NCBI GenBank assembly: GCA_034431315.1 | Contig: DAOUDK010000034.1 | Location: 1 to 64,000 of the forward strand | From: JAUWOY01 sp034431315 | Lineage (GTDB): Bacteria; Chloroflexota; Anaerolineae; VGOG01 | Direction of reading: 5' to 3' | Length of the DNA: 64,000 nt | Shown here: piece after piece, positions 16,488 to 25,402 of the stretch | Layout of the letters: each line of letters opens with the position of its first letter | Position numbering within the stretch: the stretch's first letter is position 1 | Notes under the pieces: model-generated | The model's input: only the letters and a program-made list of their open reading frames with translations | Databases searched by the model: none | Told to the model about the DNA's origin: nothing | Made by a program: the position numbers and the translations under genes

Positions 16488-17909
16488 ATGACTGACGAAG
16501 CGGCAGACGTTATCACGGCTACCAACACCCGGTTGGCCAAACTCCTCGAGAAAGAAACGGGCGAAAACGTCTATCTCTGCTATCAGTGCGTCAAGTGCAC
16601 CAGCGGCTGCCCCCTGGCCGAGCATTTCGACTACGCGCCCCACCAGATCATGCGCGCCATCCAGTTGGGCCAGGAGGAGATTCTGTCATCCCGAACCATC
16701 TGGCTGTGCGCTTCCTGCCAGGTGTGCACCACCCGCTGCCCGCAGGGGTTGGACGTGGCCAAGATCATGGACTACCTGATGATGATCGCCCGCCGGCGGG
16801 GTATCAAGCCTGCCATCCCGGCCATGGACTACTTTCTCAAGGTGTTCCATCGCAATGCCAAGCTGCTGGGCCGGGCCTATGAAGTGGGGCTCATCGTCGA
16901 GTTGAATCTGCGCCTGAAGGACCCGCTGAGGGACGTGTTCGATCTGGGTCTGCCCATGATCATGAAGGGGAAGATCAACCCCCTTCCCTCCTTTGCTCGC
17001 GTGCCCAAGCGGGTCGAGCGGCGGGAGGTAGCCCCGAACGAGGTTGCCTATTACCCCGGCTGCTCCCTCCATTCCACGGCCATAGAGTACAACATGTCAA
17101 CCAAAGCGGCAGCCGAGGCGGTGGGCCTGGGGTTGGTGGAGCCGAAAGGCTGGACCTGCTGCGGCTCCGCCCCGGCTCACAAGCTGAACCCCGATGACGC
17201 CGTGCGCATGCCTCTGGAGAATCTGGCCCTCATCGAGCGCAGCGGCTTTCACGAGGTGGCGGTGCCCTGCGCGGGCTGCTTCCTCCGCTTCCGATCGGTG
17301 CTGCACGAGATTCGGGAGGACGCGGCGCTGAAGGAGCGGATGGACGAGGTCATCGGCTACGAGTACCAGGATACCGTAGAGGTCAGGTCGCTGCTGAACG
17401 TCATGGCCGAGCGAGTGGGGGTGGAGGCCATCGCTGAGAAAGTGCGGAGGCCGTTGGAGGGACTGAAGGTGGCCTGCTACTACGGCTGTGCGCTGGCCCG
17501 CCCGCCGGAGATTGTCGGGACGCCCCATCACGAGTACCCAATGGGCATGGACCGGGTGGTGGATGCGCTGGGCGCGGAAGCGCTGGATTGGGACGGCAAG
17601 ACCCGCTGCTGCGGGGCGGATCTGGCCATCGCCGTGCCCGAACGGGGCATCGAACTGTGCCGCTGGCTGATCGAGCAGGCGCGGGCGGTAGGCGCCGACT
17701 GCCTCGCTGTTGCCTGTCCCCTTTGCCACGCCAACCTGGACGGGCGGCAGTTGCAGATGAAAGACCTGGAGCAGAAGATGCCCATCCTCTATTTCACGCA
17801 GTTAATGGCTTTGGCCTTTGGGGTGGAGCCCAAGACTGCGGGCTTACACAAGAATCTGGTGGACCCCTTCCCTCTGATGCGGGAGAAGGGCATCATTGGG
17901 TCGGACTAG
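16488..17909 (+). CDS. HdrC-HdrB fusion, heterodisulfide-reductase-like
   Basis: 473 residues. The HdrC part (residues 1-120) has two [4Fe-4S] motifs, CYQCVKCTSGCP near 30 and CASCQVCTTRCP near 74. The HdrB part carries two CCG domains: PGCSLHST near 190, TCCGS near 222 and CAGC near 261; then CYYGCALARP near 330, RCCGAD near 372 and CPLCHANLD near 410. In methanogens these bind paired non-cubane clusters that reduce CoM-S-S-CoB. Bacteria lack that disulfide, and HdrBC homologues in MetFV complexes have another or unknown electron partner. HdrB and HdrC are usually separate chains, so the fusion is a mild oddity. It completes the HdrABC-MvhD-MetFV set. Confidence 0.9.
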   Translation: MTDEAADVITATNTRLAKLLEKETGENVYLCYQCVKCTSGCPLAEHFDYAPHQIMRAIQLGQEEILSSRTIWLCASCQVCTTRCPQGLDVAKIMDYLMMIARRRGIKPAIPAMDYFLKVFHRNAKLLGRAYEVGLIVELNLRLKDPLRDVFDLGLPMIMKGKINPLPSFARVPKRVERREVAPNEVAYYPGCSLHSTAIEYNMSTKAAAEAVGLGLVEPKGWTCCGSAPAHKLNPDDAVRMPLENLALIERSGFHEVAVPCAGCFLRFRSVLHEIREDAALKERMDEVIGYEYQDTVEVRSLLNVMAERVGVEAIAEKVRRPLEGLKVACYYGCALARPPEIVGTPHHEYPMGMDRVVDALGAEALDWDGKTRCCGADLAIAVPERGIELCRWLIEQARAVGADCLAVACPLCHANLDGRQLQMKDLEQKMPILYFTQLMALAFGVEPKTAGLHKNLVDPFPLMREKGIIGSD

Positions 17910-17935
17910 AGGCAAGCCCTCCTACTTCCGAAAAC

Positions 17936-18622
17936 ATGCCCATTCTGCAAGACGTAACCATCACCTTTACCGCCGAAGAACTGCTCGCGGCCCAGGGGCG
18001 GAATGAGGGCCGGCCAGGGTTGGTGGCCTCCACGGAGGAGGCCATCGCTCTGGGCCAGACCCTCTTCGCCCCTGTTGCTATCTACGACGAGTTCGAGGTG
18101 CGCGGCGTAACAGGCGAGCGGGTCGAACTGGCGGTGGACAGCGCGGGCCTGACCGTCGGGCCCAAGGCGGACCTGTTGGCCCCGGCGCAGCGGCTGCTGG
18201 TGGTGGTGTACACCATCGGCCCGGCGCTGCAAGCGCGGGTGGGCGAGCTGTACAGGGCGGGCGAATTGTTGATCTCCTACATGCTCGACTGCGCGGGGGT
18301 GATGGCGCTAGGCTTGATCGGCGAGAGAGTGCGCCGCCTGGCCGGGGAGCAGGCCGCCGGGCGCAACTGGGGCGTGAGCCCCTCGCTCAGTCCAGGATCA
18401 CTGGTCGGCTGGCCGGTGCAGGGGCAGCGTGAACTTTGCGCCTTGCTGCCCCTGGCTGATATCGGCGTGCAGTTGAACCGGTACTGCGTGCTGGAGCCGT
18501 ACAAGTCGGTCTCCCTGGTCATCGGCCTGGGGCCTGGCTACGAGTCACACGAAGTTGGATCGGTCTGCCGCTACTGCGCTCTGCGGGACACCTGCTGGCG
18601 GCGCCGAGAGAGTGAAGCATGA
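17936..18622 (+). CDS. MetH-activation-domain-like protein
   Basis: About 228 residues with the signature of the vitamin-B12-dependent methionine synthase activation domain: LLVVVYTIGPALQARV near residue 90, LISYMLDCAGVMALGLIGE near 112, WGVSPSLSPGSLVGWPVQGQ near 145, and a C-terminal cysteine motif VCRYCALRDTC. In MetH this domain binds SAM and allows reductive methylation of inactive cobalamin. As a free protein in a corrinoid methyltransferase cluster it may service the corrinoid carrier. The CxxC...C at the end is not typical of MetH and may bind an iron-sulfur cluster; this is inference. The ATG at 17936 lacks a clear ribosome site. Its stop overlaps the next start (ATGA). Confidence 0.75.
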   Translation: MPILQDVTITFTAEELLAAQGRNEGRPGLVASTEEAIALGQTLFAPVAIYDEFEVRGVTGERVELAVDSAGLTVGPKADLLAPAQRLLVVVYTIGPALQARVGELYRAGELLISYMLDCAGVMALGLIGERVRRLAGEQAAGRNWGVSPSLSPGSLVGWPVQGQRELCALLPLADIGVQLNRYCVLEPYKSVSLVIGLGPGYESHEVGSVCRYCALRDTCWRRRESEA

Positions 18623-20619
18623 CGGTTGCGTTGGGGATTGACACGGGCGGGACGTACACCGACGCCGTGCTGGTGGATCACGCCACGGGCGAAGTGCTGG
18701 CGGCAGCCAAGTCGCTGACCACGCGGCACGACCTGTCCATCGGCATCGGGGAAGCAATGGCGGCCGTGTTTGAAGCAGAACAGACACTGTCGCCAGAGGT
18801 CGTGGATCTGGTGGCTCTCTCGACCACGTTTGCGACCAATGCTATCGCCGAGGGGCAGGGCAGCCCTGTCTGTCTGCTGCTCATCGGTTACGACCTGGAG
18901 CTGATGGAACAGTACGGCTTTCAGCAAGAGCTTGTCACCGACGACGTGGTCTACCTGCGCGGCGGGCACGACGTGCTGGGCAACGAGGTCGCGCCACTGG
19001 ACGAGGAAGCGGCGCGGGAGGCCATCCTGGCCCGGCGCGATAAAGTCGAGGCCTTTGCCGTGTCAGGCTACTTCGGGGTGCGCAATCCCACCCACGAGCT
19101 GCGGGTGCGGGCGCTGGTGGAGGAATTGACTGAGCTACCCGTCACCTGCGGCCACGAGCTGACCACTCGCCTCAACGCCGTGCGACGGGCGACGACGGTG
19201 GCCCTCAACGCCCGCCTGGTTCCGCTGCTGCGGGAGCTGATCGCCACCGTGCGCCAGACGTTGGATGAGCAGGGAGTTACCGCTCCGCTGATGGTCGTCA
19301 AAGGTGACGGCTCGCTGGTGCGGGCGGAGTGGGCCATGCAGCGCCCCATCGAGACCGTCCTCTCCGGGCCGGCGGCCAGCGCGGTGGGGGCCTGGCATCT
19401 GGCCGGACGACGCAATGTGTGGGTGGTGGATGTGGGCGGCACGACCACCGACATCGCCACGCTGAACGACGGCCAGCCTCGCCTCAATCCGGAAGGAGCG
19501 CGGGTTGGCGGCTGGCGGACGATGGTCGAGGCAGTGGACGTGCACACCACGGGGCTGGGCGGCGACAGCCATGTGCGCTTCGACCGCCAGGGGCGGCTGC
19601 TCATCGGCCCACGGCGCGTCGTGCCCCTCTGCCTGCTGGCCAGCGAGCATCCTGGGGTGGTGGACGAGCTTCGCCGCCAGGCCGCAGCGCAAAAGAAGGG
19701 AGATGAAATCGCCCAGTTTGTGATCTCGTGGCGGCGCTCCGTCAACTGGCTTTTAGATGAAGACCTGACGTTGCTGCGTCGTTTGGAGGCGGGGCCGCAA
19801 TCGCTGGCTTCGCTGATCCGCGAAGCGCGCTACGGCTGGCTGCTCCGGCGGCGGATCGCGGAACTGGAGGCCCGGCGCGTGGTGCAGCGGGCCGGCTTCA
19901 CGCCGACGGACGCGCTGCACGTCCTGGGCCGCTTCCAGCAGTGGAACGCGGAGGCCTCGCGGCTGGGTGCGGAACTGCTGGCTGCCCAGGCGGGCTTGAC
20001 GGCGGAAGATTTCTGCGAGCAGGTGGTGCGGGGAGTGTCGGACCGAGTGGCGACGGAGTTGGTGAGCAAGGTGCTGGAGGACGAGGTCGGCCCGCCCGAT
20101 TGGGAGAGGGAGCCGACAGCGGCGGCGTTGCTGGAGCGCGCGCTCAACGGTCCGCGGGACGGGGACTTGAACTGCGAATTGACACTGCGGCGGCCGCTGG
20201 TGGCCATCGGCGCGCCAGTGGAGGCCTACATGCCCCGCGTGGCCGAGCGGCTGCATACGGAGCTGATCATCCCGCCCCATGCGGAGGTGGCGAACGCGGT
20301 GGGGGCCGTGGCCGGCGGCGTCATCCAGCGGCTGCGAGTGCTGATCAGCTCGCTGGACGGAGGTGAGCGGTTCCGTCTGCACCTGCCCGACGGCGTGCGC
20401 GACTTCGTGCACCTGGAGCAGGCCGTGGGCCACGCGCAGCAGGTGATGTCCGCCCAGGCCGAAGCGCGGGCCCACCAGGCGGGCGCAGGGCAGGTGGAGG
20501 TGCGGATGGCCCGCACCGACCGAGGGGCGAAGATAGCCGCGGGCTGGGGGCAGGAAGTTTACCTGGGCACGGAGCTGATCTTCACAGCGGTGGGGCGGCC
20601 CAGCCCGGCGCGGCGCTAA
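18619..20619 (+). CDS. ASKHA ATPase, hydantoinase/oxoprolinase-like, possible corrinoid reactivator
   Basis: 666 residues. GIDTGGTYTDAVLVD at the N-terminus and VVDVGGTTTDIATLND near residue 270 are the two phosphate-binding motifs of the hydantoinase A/5-oxoprolinase branch of the ASKHA fold. No hydantoinase B partner is present. RACo, which reactivates corrinoid iron-sulfur protein, is also an ASKHA ATPase but carries a ferredoxin domain, missing here. Translational coupling to the MetH-activation-like gene, which could bring iron-sulfur cysteines, suggests the two together reduce inactive Co(II) corrinoid using ATP. This is a hypothesis; a true hydrolase of a cyclic amide remains possible. 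The region around residues 340-430 looks helical and unlike classical oxoprolinases. Confidence 0.7.
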   Translation: MTVALGIDTGGTYTDAVLVDHATGEVLAAAKSLTTRHDLSIGIGEAMAAVFEAEQTLSPEVVDLVALSTTFATNAIAEGQGSPVCLLLIGYDLELMEQYGFQQELVTDDVVYLRGGHDVLGNEVAPLDEEAAREAILARRDKVEAFAVSGYFGVRNPTHELRVRALVEELTELPVTCGHELTTRLNAVRRATTVALNARLVPLLRELIATVRQTLDEQGVTAPLMVVKGDGSLVRAEWAMQRPIETVLSGPAASAVGAWHLAGRRNVWVVDVGGTTTDIATLNDGQPRLNPEGARVGGWRTMVEAVDVHTTGLGGDSHVRFDRQGRLLIGPRRVVPLCLLASEHPGVVDELRRQAAAQKKGDEIAQFVISWRRSVNWLLDEDLTLLRRLEAGPQSLASLIREARYGWLLRRRIAELEARRVVQRAGFTPTDALHVLGRFQQWNAEASRLGAELLAAQAGLTAEDFCEQVVRGVSDRVATELVSKVLEDEVGPPDWEREPTAAALLERALNGPRDGDLNCELTLRRPLVAIGAPVEAYMPRVAERLHTELIIPPHAEVANAVGAVAGGVIQRLRVLISSLDGGERFRLHLPDGVRDFVHLEQAVGHAQQVMSAQAEARAHQAGAGQVEVRMARTDRGAKIAAGWGQEVYLGTELIFTAVGRPSPARR

Positions 20620-20756
20620 CAAGTGTCCGGCGATGGTAAGGCTGACGATCTGAAGTTTCTTTTGTTCGCCGAGAGTCTCTGACCGAGGCGGAACAGGGCT
20701 CAGTCCGGAGACCTTCGCACAATTGTCAAAAAAGCCCTGATTTTGGTTTTGTGCAT

Positions 20757-20785
20757 TTGACAAGGCGAAAGTAGGAGTATATAAT
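20757..20785 (+). promoter_or_regulatory. Consensus promoter of the SUMF1 lipoprotein
   Basis: TTGACA-17 bp-TATAAT, fully consensus, 49 bp before the ATG at 20834. The 213-bp gap between genes otherwise shows nothing clear. Confidence 0.7.
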
Positions 20786-20833
20786 AGTGTCTGAGAGAAG
20801 AGCATAAAATACTGATTGAAAGGAGTGCTATTG

Positions 20834-21841
20834 ATGAAGAAACTTTCCTGGATATTGATGCTGGTGTTGGTGGTTTTAATCGCTGGCTGCGGGGGAGGTG
20901 CTAAGCCTTCTCCAGAGGCTGAGACCAGCCCGGCGGCCACAATGCCCGCGGTGGTCGAGATATTGCCCACCCCTACACCGAAATCGCCTCCACCAGCGCC
21001 GACCGATACGCCGATCCCTCCTTCTCCTACCCCTGAGCCTACTTCCACGCCTGAGCCCACTGCCACACCTGTCCCCACCGTGGAAGGCGAGACACCTGTC
21101 CCTACTGAGGTGCCGCCTACCCCAACCCCGGCCCCGCCGACGGCCACACCTACGCCGCCCCGAAAGGTGACGGTGCCAATGGTCGCCATCCCTGCCGGAG
21201 AGTTCACCATGGGGAGCGCAAACGAGATTGAGCGACCGCCGCACCCGGTCTCCGTCGCGGCCTTTGAGATTGACAAGTTCGAGGTGACCAACGAGCAATT
21301 TGAGAAGTTCGTTGCAGAGACGGGCTATGTCACCGAGGCGGAGGAGGCAGGTGAAACGTCTTGGCGGTACTATGATAAGGACAAGCCCAGGCATCCTGTG
21401 GTGAAGGTAACTTGGAACGATGCCCAAGCTTTCTGCGAGTGGGCAGAAAAGAGGTTGCCTACCGAGGCGGAGTGGGAGAAAGCGGCTCGGGGCACCGATG
21501 GACGCACCTATCCCTGGGGGAACGATTGGGACGTGAACAAAGGGAATACCAAGGACGCGGGTTACCGAGGGACCACCATTGTGGGGAGCTTCCCGTCTGG
21601 GGGCAGCCCCTATGGGGTGATGGACATGGCGGGCAACGTAGCCGAATGGACGAGCGACTGGTTTCAGCCGTATCCAGGCTATCCGGGCGGCGACGGCGAG
21701 GCCCAGTACTTCGGCGAGAAATACCGCGTGATCCGAGGGGGCGGATGGTTCAGCGACCAGAATTTGGTGCGAACCACCGAGCGGAGTGCCAGCGGCGTCG
21801 AGTTGGCGAACGATGACGTCGGCTTCCGCTGCGCCAGATAG
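20834..21841 (+). CDS. Lipoprotein with SUMF1/formylglycine-enzyme-like domain
   Basis: 335 residues. MKKLSWILMLVLVV...LIAGC is a lipoprotein signal with its lipobox cysteine. A Pro/Thr-rich stretch (residues 25-115, TPEPTSTPEPT type) spaces the domain off the membrane. The rest is an FGE-sulfatase domain: VAIPAGEFTMGS, LPTEAEWEKAARG, MDMAGNVAEWTSDW, RGGGWFSDQ, DDVGFRCAR. True formylglycine-generating enzymes need cysteines after the GGSF motif; here the motif is GGGWFSDQNL without them, so it is probably a binding domain. I chose the ATG at 20834 after GGAGTG. It is monocistronic, outside the C1 operon. Confidence 0.85.
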   Translation: MKKLSWILMLVLVVLIAGCGGGAKPSPEAETSPAATMPAVVEILPTPTPKSPPPAPTDTPIPPSPTPEPTSTPEPTATPVPTVEGETPVPTEVPPTPTPAPPTATPTPPRKVTVPMVAIPAGEFTMGSANEIERPPHPVSVAAFEIDKFEVTNEQFEKFVAETGYVTEAEEAGETSWRYYDKDKPRHPVVKVTWNDAQAFCEWAEKRLPTEAEWEKAARGTDGRTYPWGNDWDVNKGNTKDAGYRGTTIVGSFPSGGSPYGVMDMAGNVAEWTSDWFQPYPGYPGGDGEAQYFGEKYRVIRGGGWFSDQNLVRTTERSASGVELANDDVGFRCAR

Positions 21842-21929
21842 CTTTATGATGGTTCGCAGAAACGTGCTCCGGGCGAACCACTAGACCGAATTTAGGCACG
21901 TGGTACTTGCACAGGAGAGTGAGGTCAAG

Positions 21930-22172
21930 GTGGAAACGACAGGTATCGCTCAGGAAATAACTTCTTTGCCTCCTGAGGCGCAGAGGCAGGTTGTGAACTT
22001 CGTGGCTTTCCTGAAAGCGCGGTATTCAGCCCCGCGGACAGTTAGGGAAACGAAGCGTACCCGGTTGGTTGACGAACCCTTCATTGGCATGTGGCGCGGG
22101 CGTGAGGATATGCGGGATAGCACCGCCTGGGTGCGCGATCTGCGCCGGCGGGAGTGGGAGCGCAACTTGTGA
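21930..22172 (+). CDS. Antitoxin-like (DUF2281/VapB type)
   Basis: 80 residues from a GTG at 21930 (ribosome site GTGAGG). SLPPEAQRQVVNFVAFLKAR is the DUF2281 core found in small antitoxins. The tail FIGMWRGREDMRDSTAWVRDLRRREW is the usual toxin-wrapping end (xGMWRDREDMxDS...WVRxLRxxEW). It overlaps the PIN-domain gene by 4 nt, a classic VapBC-like pair. Confidence 0.85.
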   Translation: METTGIAQEITSLPPEAQRQVVNFVAFLKARYSAPRTVRETKRTRLVDEPFIGMWRGREDMRDSTAWVRDLRRREWERNL

Positions 22173-22585
22173 GCGCCTTGATCATCGTGGACACAGACAT
22201 CCTGATTGACGCGGCGTGGCAAGTCAGTGAAGCGGTGAACTGTCTGGACAGCATCGAACAAAAGTCCGCGTTGGCCATCAGCGTGGTCACCCAAATGGAG
22301 TTGGTTGTCGGCTGTCGTAACAAGACCGAATTGCAGAACATGGAGCGGTTTCTCCAACGATTTCAGGTACTCAAGCTGAATGAGCAAATCTGCGACACCG
22401 CAGTTGAGCTTTTGTGTCGGTATCGGTTGAGTCATGGTCTAGCAATGCCCGACGCGCTGATCGCGGCCACCGCTATTACATTGAATCAGCCGTTTATTAC
22501 CAAGAACCAACGCGATTACCGTTTCATTAGCGGGTTGCAGTTGTTGCCGTACCCTTGCTTGGGCATACGGCACGAAAACCGATGA
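22169..22585 (+). CDS. PIN-domain toxin (VapC type)
   Basis: 138 residues starting at a GTG that overlaps the antitoxin stop. PIN acidic residues are visible: VDTDILIDAAW at the N-terminus, SVVTQMELVVG near residue 38, GLAMPDALIAATA near 94 and ITKNQRDY near 112. PIN toxins cut RNA, often initiator tRNA or rRNA, in a magnesium-dependent way. All four acidic positions seem intact, so it should be active when free of its partner. Confidence 0.87.
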   Translation: MSALIIVDTDILIDAAWQVSEAVNCLDSIEQKSALAISVVTQMELVVGCRNKTELQNMERFLQRFQVLKLNEQICDTAVELLCRYRLSHGLAMPDALIAATAITLNQPFITKNQRDYRFISGLQLLPYPCLGIRHENR

Positions 22586-22719
22586 AGCCGCGCAGTACCT
22601 AGACAGGCAATGGAAAGGAGGCGCCTATCGCAAGAAAATGTAAGTAGTAAGTAGTAAGTAGGAAGTGGTAAGTAAGCAGGATTGTCCCATTATCACAAAA
22701 ATTCAAGGAGGAGCTACAA

Positions 22720-24246
22720 ATGTCTAGAAAGACGCTTATCAATCTGGTTCTGGTGCTCGTCATGTTGCTGACCCTGGGGTTGAGCGCAGCCGGTGCTGCG
22801 CCGCCAGCTCAGGAGGAACTGAGCTATACCATCAAGCTGGGCGATACCTTGTGGGCCCTGGGCGAGAAGTATCTCGGCTCTGGCTTTGCCTGGCCAGCCC
22901 TCATGGCCGCCACTAACCAGAAGAACATCGAAGACTCGACCTTTGCCTACATCAAGAACGCCGACGTCATCCACCCAGGGTGGAAGCTCGCGATCCCCAG
23001 CGAGGCGGAAGCCGAAGCGTTCATGGCGGCCTATGATCCCGACAAACCGGCGCTCCTGTTCGGTAAGAGGGCTAGCGGTCAGCTCGTCGTCGGCAGTTGG
23101 TGGACAGCCGGCGGTGAGGCCGAGGGCCTGGCCGGGATGTTCAGGATCTACAGAGAGAAATACCCTGACGTCGAGATCGTCAACGCCACGATGGCTGGCG
23201 GCGCGGGCACTAACTTCAAGGCAGGGCTGAAGACCCGGCTCATCGGCGGCGATCCGGAGGATACCTTCCAGTTGCACGCCGGCCTGGAGGCCGAGAGCTA
23301 CAGCGCGGAGCAGTATCTCGAACCCCTGGACGACCTCTATGCCTCCGAAGGGCTCGAGGCGGTCTTCCCAGCGGACCTGGTGACGATGCTAAAGGCCTAC
23401 GGCGGCCACTACTGGGGTGTCCCCGTCAACATCCACCGCTCCAACGTGCTATGGTACAACAAAGCGGTCTTTGAGGCCAACGGCCTGACGCCGCCGGCCA
23501 ACTTCGATGAGTTCGTGACCGTGGCCGAGGCGCTGAGAGCCGCAGGCATCACGCCGTTCGTCCTGGGCTCCAAGGATGGCTGGGAAGCGGGACACATCTT
23601 TGAGGACATCCTGGCCGGCACCCTGGGCGCCGAGAAGTACAACGGTCTGTGGACCGGTGACACACCGTGGACCGGTGCGGACGTTGCCCAGGCGCTGGAA
23701 AACTTCACGATGATGCTCGGTTATGCCAATCCCGATCACTCGGCCCACACCTGGGATAGCGCGGGCGAGTTCTTGATCGCGGGCACGGGCGGCATGATGA
23801 TCATGGGCGACTGGACCGATGGCTGGTTCACGTCCAAGGGTTTCACCGGCTACGGCTGGGCACCCCCGCCGGGCACCCAGGGCATCTTCGTCGCCCTGTC
23901 CGACAGCTTCGCCATGCCGGCGGCTGCCTCGAACGTGGAGAACGCCCTCAACTGGCTCAAGGTCTGCGGTTCTCTGGAGGGGCAGGAAGCCTTCAACCCG
24001 CAGAAAGGCTCCATCTGCGCCCGCACCGACTGCGACCCGTCTCTGTTCAACGCCTACCTGCAATCGGCTATGGTTGACTGGGGCCAGGACGCCATCGTGG
24101 CCAGCGTGGCTCACGGGGCAGCGGCCTACGAATCCTGGGCCACCGACTACAAGGACGTACTCACCCTGTTCGTCGCTTCTGGTGATGTAGCCGCCGCACA
24201 GGCTGGCTTCCAGCAAGCCTGCGTTGATGCTGAAATCTGCCAGTAA
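22720..24246 (+). CDS. Sugar ABC transporter binding protein with N-terminal LysM domain
   Basis: 508 residues. After a signal peptide (MSRKTLINLVLVLVMLLTLG..AAGA) comes a LysM-like module (residues 35-90: YTIKLGDTLWALGEKYLGSG...IHPGWKLAIP). From residue 110 it is a family-1 extracellular solute-binding protein (VVGSWWTAGGEAEGLAGM, VNIHRSNVLWYNKAVFEANG, MMIMGDWTDGW). LysM binds N-acetylglucosamine polymers; attached to a binding protein it could hold the receptor on peptidoglycan, or the ligand may be an amino sugar. The two permeases follow; no ATPase gene is here, so a shared MsiK-like ATPase is likely. AAGGAGGAG precedes the ATG. Confidence 0.85.
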   Translation: MSRKTLINLVLVLVMLLTLGLSAAGAAPPAQEELSYTIKLGDTLWALGEKYLGSGFAWPALMAATNQKNIEDSTFAYIKNADVIHPGWKLAIPSEAEAEAFMAAYDPDKPALLFGKRASGQLVVGSWWTAGGEAEGLAGMFRIYREKYPDVEIVNATMAGGAGTNFKAGLKTRLIGGDPEDTFQLHAGLEAESYSAEQYLEPLDDLYASEGLEAVFPADLVTMLKAYGGHYWGVPVNIHRSNVLWYNKAVFEANGLTPPANFDEFVTVAEALRAAGITPFVLGSKDGWEAGHIFEDILAGTLGAEKYNGLWTGDTPWTGADVAQALENFTMMLGYANPDHSAHTWDSAGEFLIAGTGGMMIMGDWTDGWFTSKGFTGYGWAPPPGTQGIFVALSDSFAMPAAASNVENALNWLKVCGSLEGQEAFNPQKGSICARTDCDPSLFNAYLQSAMVDWGQDAIVASVAHGAAAYESWATDYKDVLTLFVASGDVAAAQAGFQQACVDAEICQ

Positions 24247-24261
24247 GCATCGCTAATCAGC

Positions 24262-24289
24262 GAGGCAGCCCAATCCTTTGGGCTGCCTC
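24262..24289 (+). terminator. Hairpin between binding protein and permeases
   Basis: GAGGCAGCCCAA pairs with TTGGGCTGCCTC, followed by a poor T-run. It probably protects or limits transcription after the binding-protein gene, giving more receptor than permease. Confidence 0.6.
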
Positions 24290-24372
24290 GCTCCTTGTTT
24301 TCAGGCCCTTCTGAGTAGGTCGGCGAAAGCTCTTTTGGCTTTCCCCTGCTACGGAAGGGCGTCCTGCTATGG

Positions 24373-24432
24373 AGGGGCGTCCCCGCCCCGATTTGTGGCC
24401 GAATCGCCTTCATACGGGGCGGGGACGCCCCT
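24373..24432. repeat. 18-bp inverted repeat, GC-rich
   Basis: AGGGGCGTCCCCGCCCCG is matched perfectly by its reverse complement at 24415-24432. It fills most of the 256-bp gap between binding protein and permease together with the hairpin at 24262. Confidence 0.75.
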
Positions 24433-24502
24433 GGGTAGCAGTTTTGGTGCACGAGTGAAGTGCAAAAAAGAACTTTCGCGCAGTTACATTTAGGAGAGAC
24501 CT

Positions 24503-25402
24503 ATGCGACGTTGGAATTGGGAGCGGGTTGTCTCGATCCTGCTGATCGCGCCAGCGGTGGTTGCCATCGCTATCTTTGTGTACGGCTTCATCGGCTGGAC
24601 CGCTTACACCTCGCTGACCAAGTGGGACAAGCTGCTCCCCGACTTCACCCTCGTCGGGCTAAGTAATTATCGGAAACTGTTTGCCCACCAACGTTTTCAG
24701 ATTGACCTGCGCAACACCGTGGTGTTCACGGTATTATTCTTGATTTCCTGTCTTATCATCGGGTTCGTGCTGGCCATCTTGCTGGACCAGCGCGTCAGGG
24801 GCGAAGGGATCTTCCGCAGTATCTACCTGTTTCCGATGTCCATTTCCTTCATCGTCACCGGGGTGGTCTGGCGTTGGTTGCTCAACCCCGGCAGCGACGA
24901 GCTGGGCAGCACGGGGATCAATGCGCTGTTCGACATGCTCGGGCTGGGCTTCCTCAAGACGGGATGGTACACCGATCCCAAAATCGGGATCATGGCCGTG
25001 GCCATTGCCGCCACCTGGCAGATGTCCGGCTACACCATGGCCATGTACCTGGCCGGTTTGCGCGCCATACCCGAAGAACTGCGCGAGGCAGCGCGGGTGG
25101 ATGGAGCCTCGGAGGTGCAGATCGTCCGGCACATCATTCTGCCTCTTCTGCAACCGATCACCCTCAGCGCGGTCATCGTCCTGGGTCACATCTCGCTCAA
25201 GATCTACGACCTCATCGTGGCTATGACCGGGCCTGGCATCGGCTTTGCCACCGACGTCCCCGCCTATTTCATGTGGGACACCACTTTCAGAGGCAACCAT
25301 TTCGCCCGGGGGGCAGCGATTGCCATTATCCTGCTGGTGATGGTCGCCGTCCTCATTGTCCCCTACCTGGCGTGGAGCATCCGCACGGAGGCTGAACTAT
25401 GA
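24503..25402 (+). CDS. Sugar ABC transporter permease (first)
   Basis: 299 residues, MalF/UgpA-type, with six hydrophobic segments. The EAA loop REAARVDGASEVQIVRHIIL (residues 193-212), where the permease meets its ATPase, is intact. It pairs with the next gene (ATGA overlap at 25399) and the binding protein at 22720. AGGAGAG precedes the ATG. Confidence 0.92.
   Translation: MRRWNWERVVSILLIAPAVVAIAIFVYGFIGWTAYTSLTKWDKLLPDFTLVGLSNYRKLFAHQRFQIDLRNTVVFTVLFLISCLIIGFVLAILLDQRVRGEGIFRSIYLFPMSISFIVTGVVWRWLLNPGSDELGSTGINALFDMLGLGFLKTGWYTDPKIGIMAVAIAATWQMSGYTMAMYLAGLRAIPEELREAARVDGASEVQIVRHIILPLLQPITLSAVIVLGHISLKIYDLIVAMTGPGIGFATDVPAYFMWDTTFRGNHFARGAAIAIILLVMVAVLIVPYLAWSIRTEAEL

Noticed and set aside
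19753..21291. Long open frame (512 codons) opposite the ASKHA ATPase and SUMF1 gene
   Set aside because: Covers two unrelated genes and a promoter; low-complexity Gly/Val/Thr start arises from the antisense of the Pro/Thr linker.
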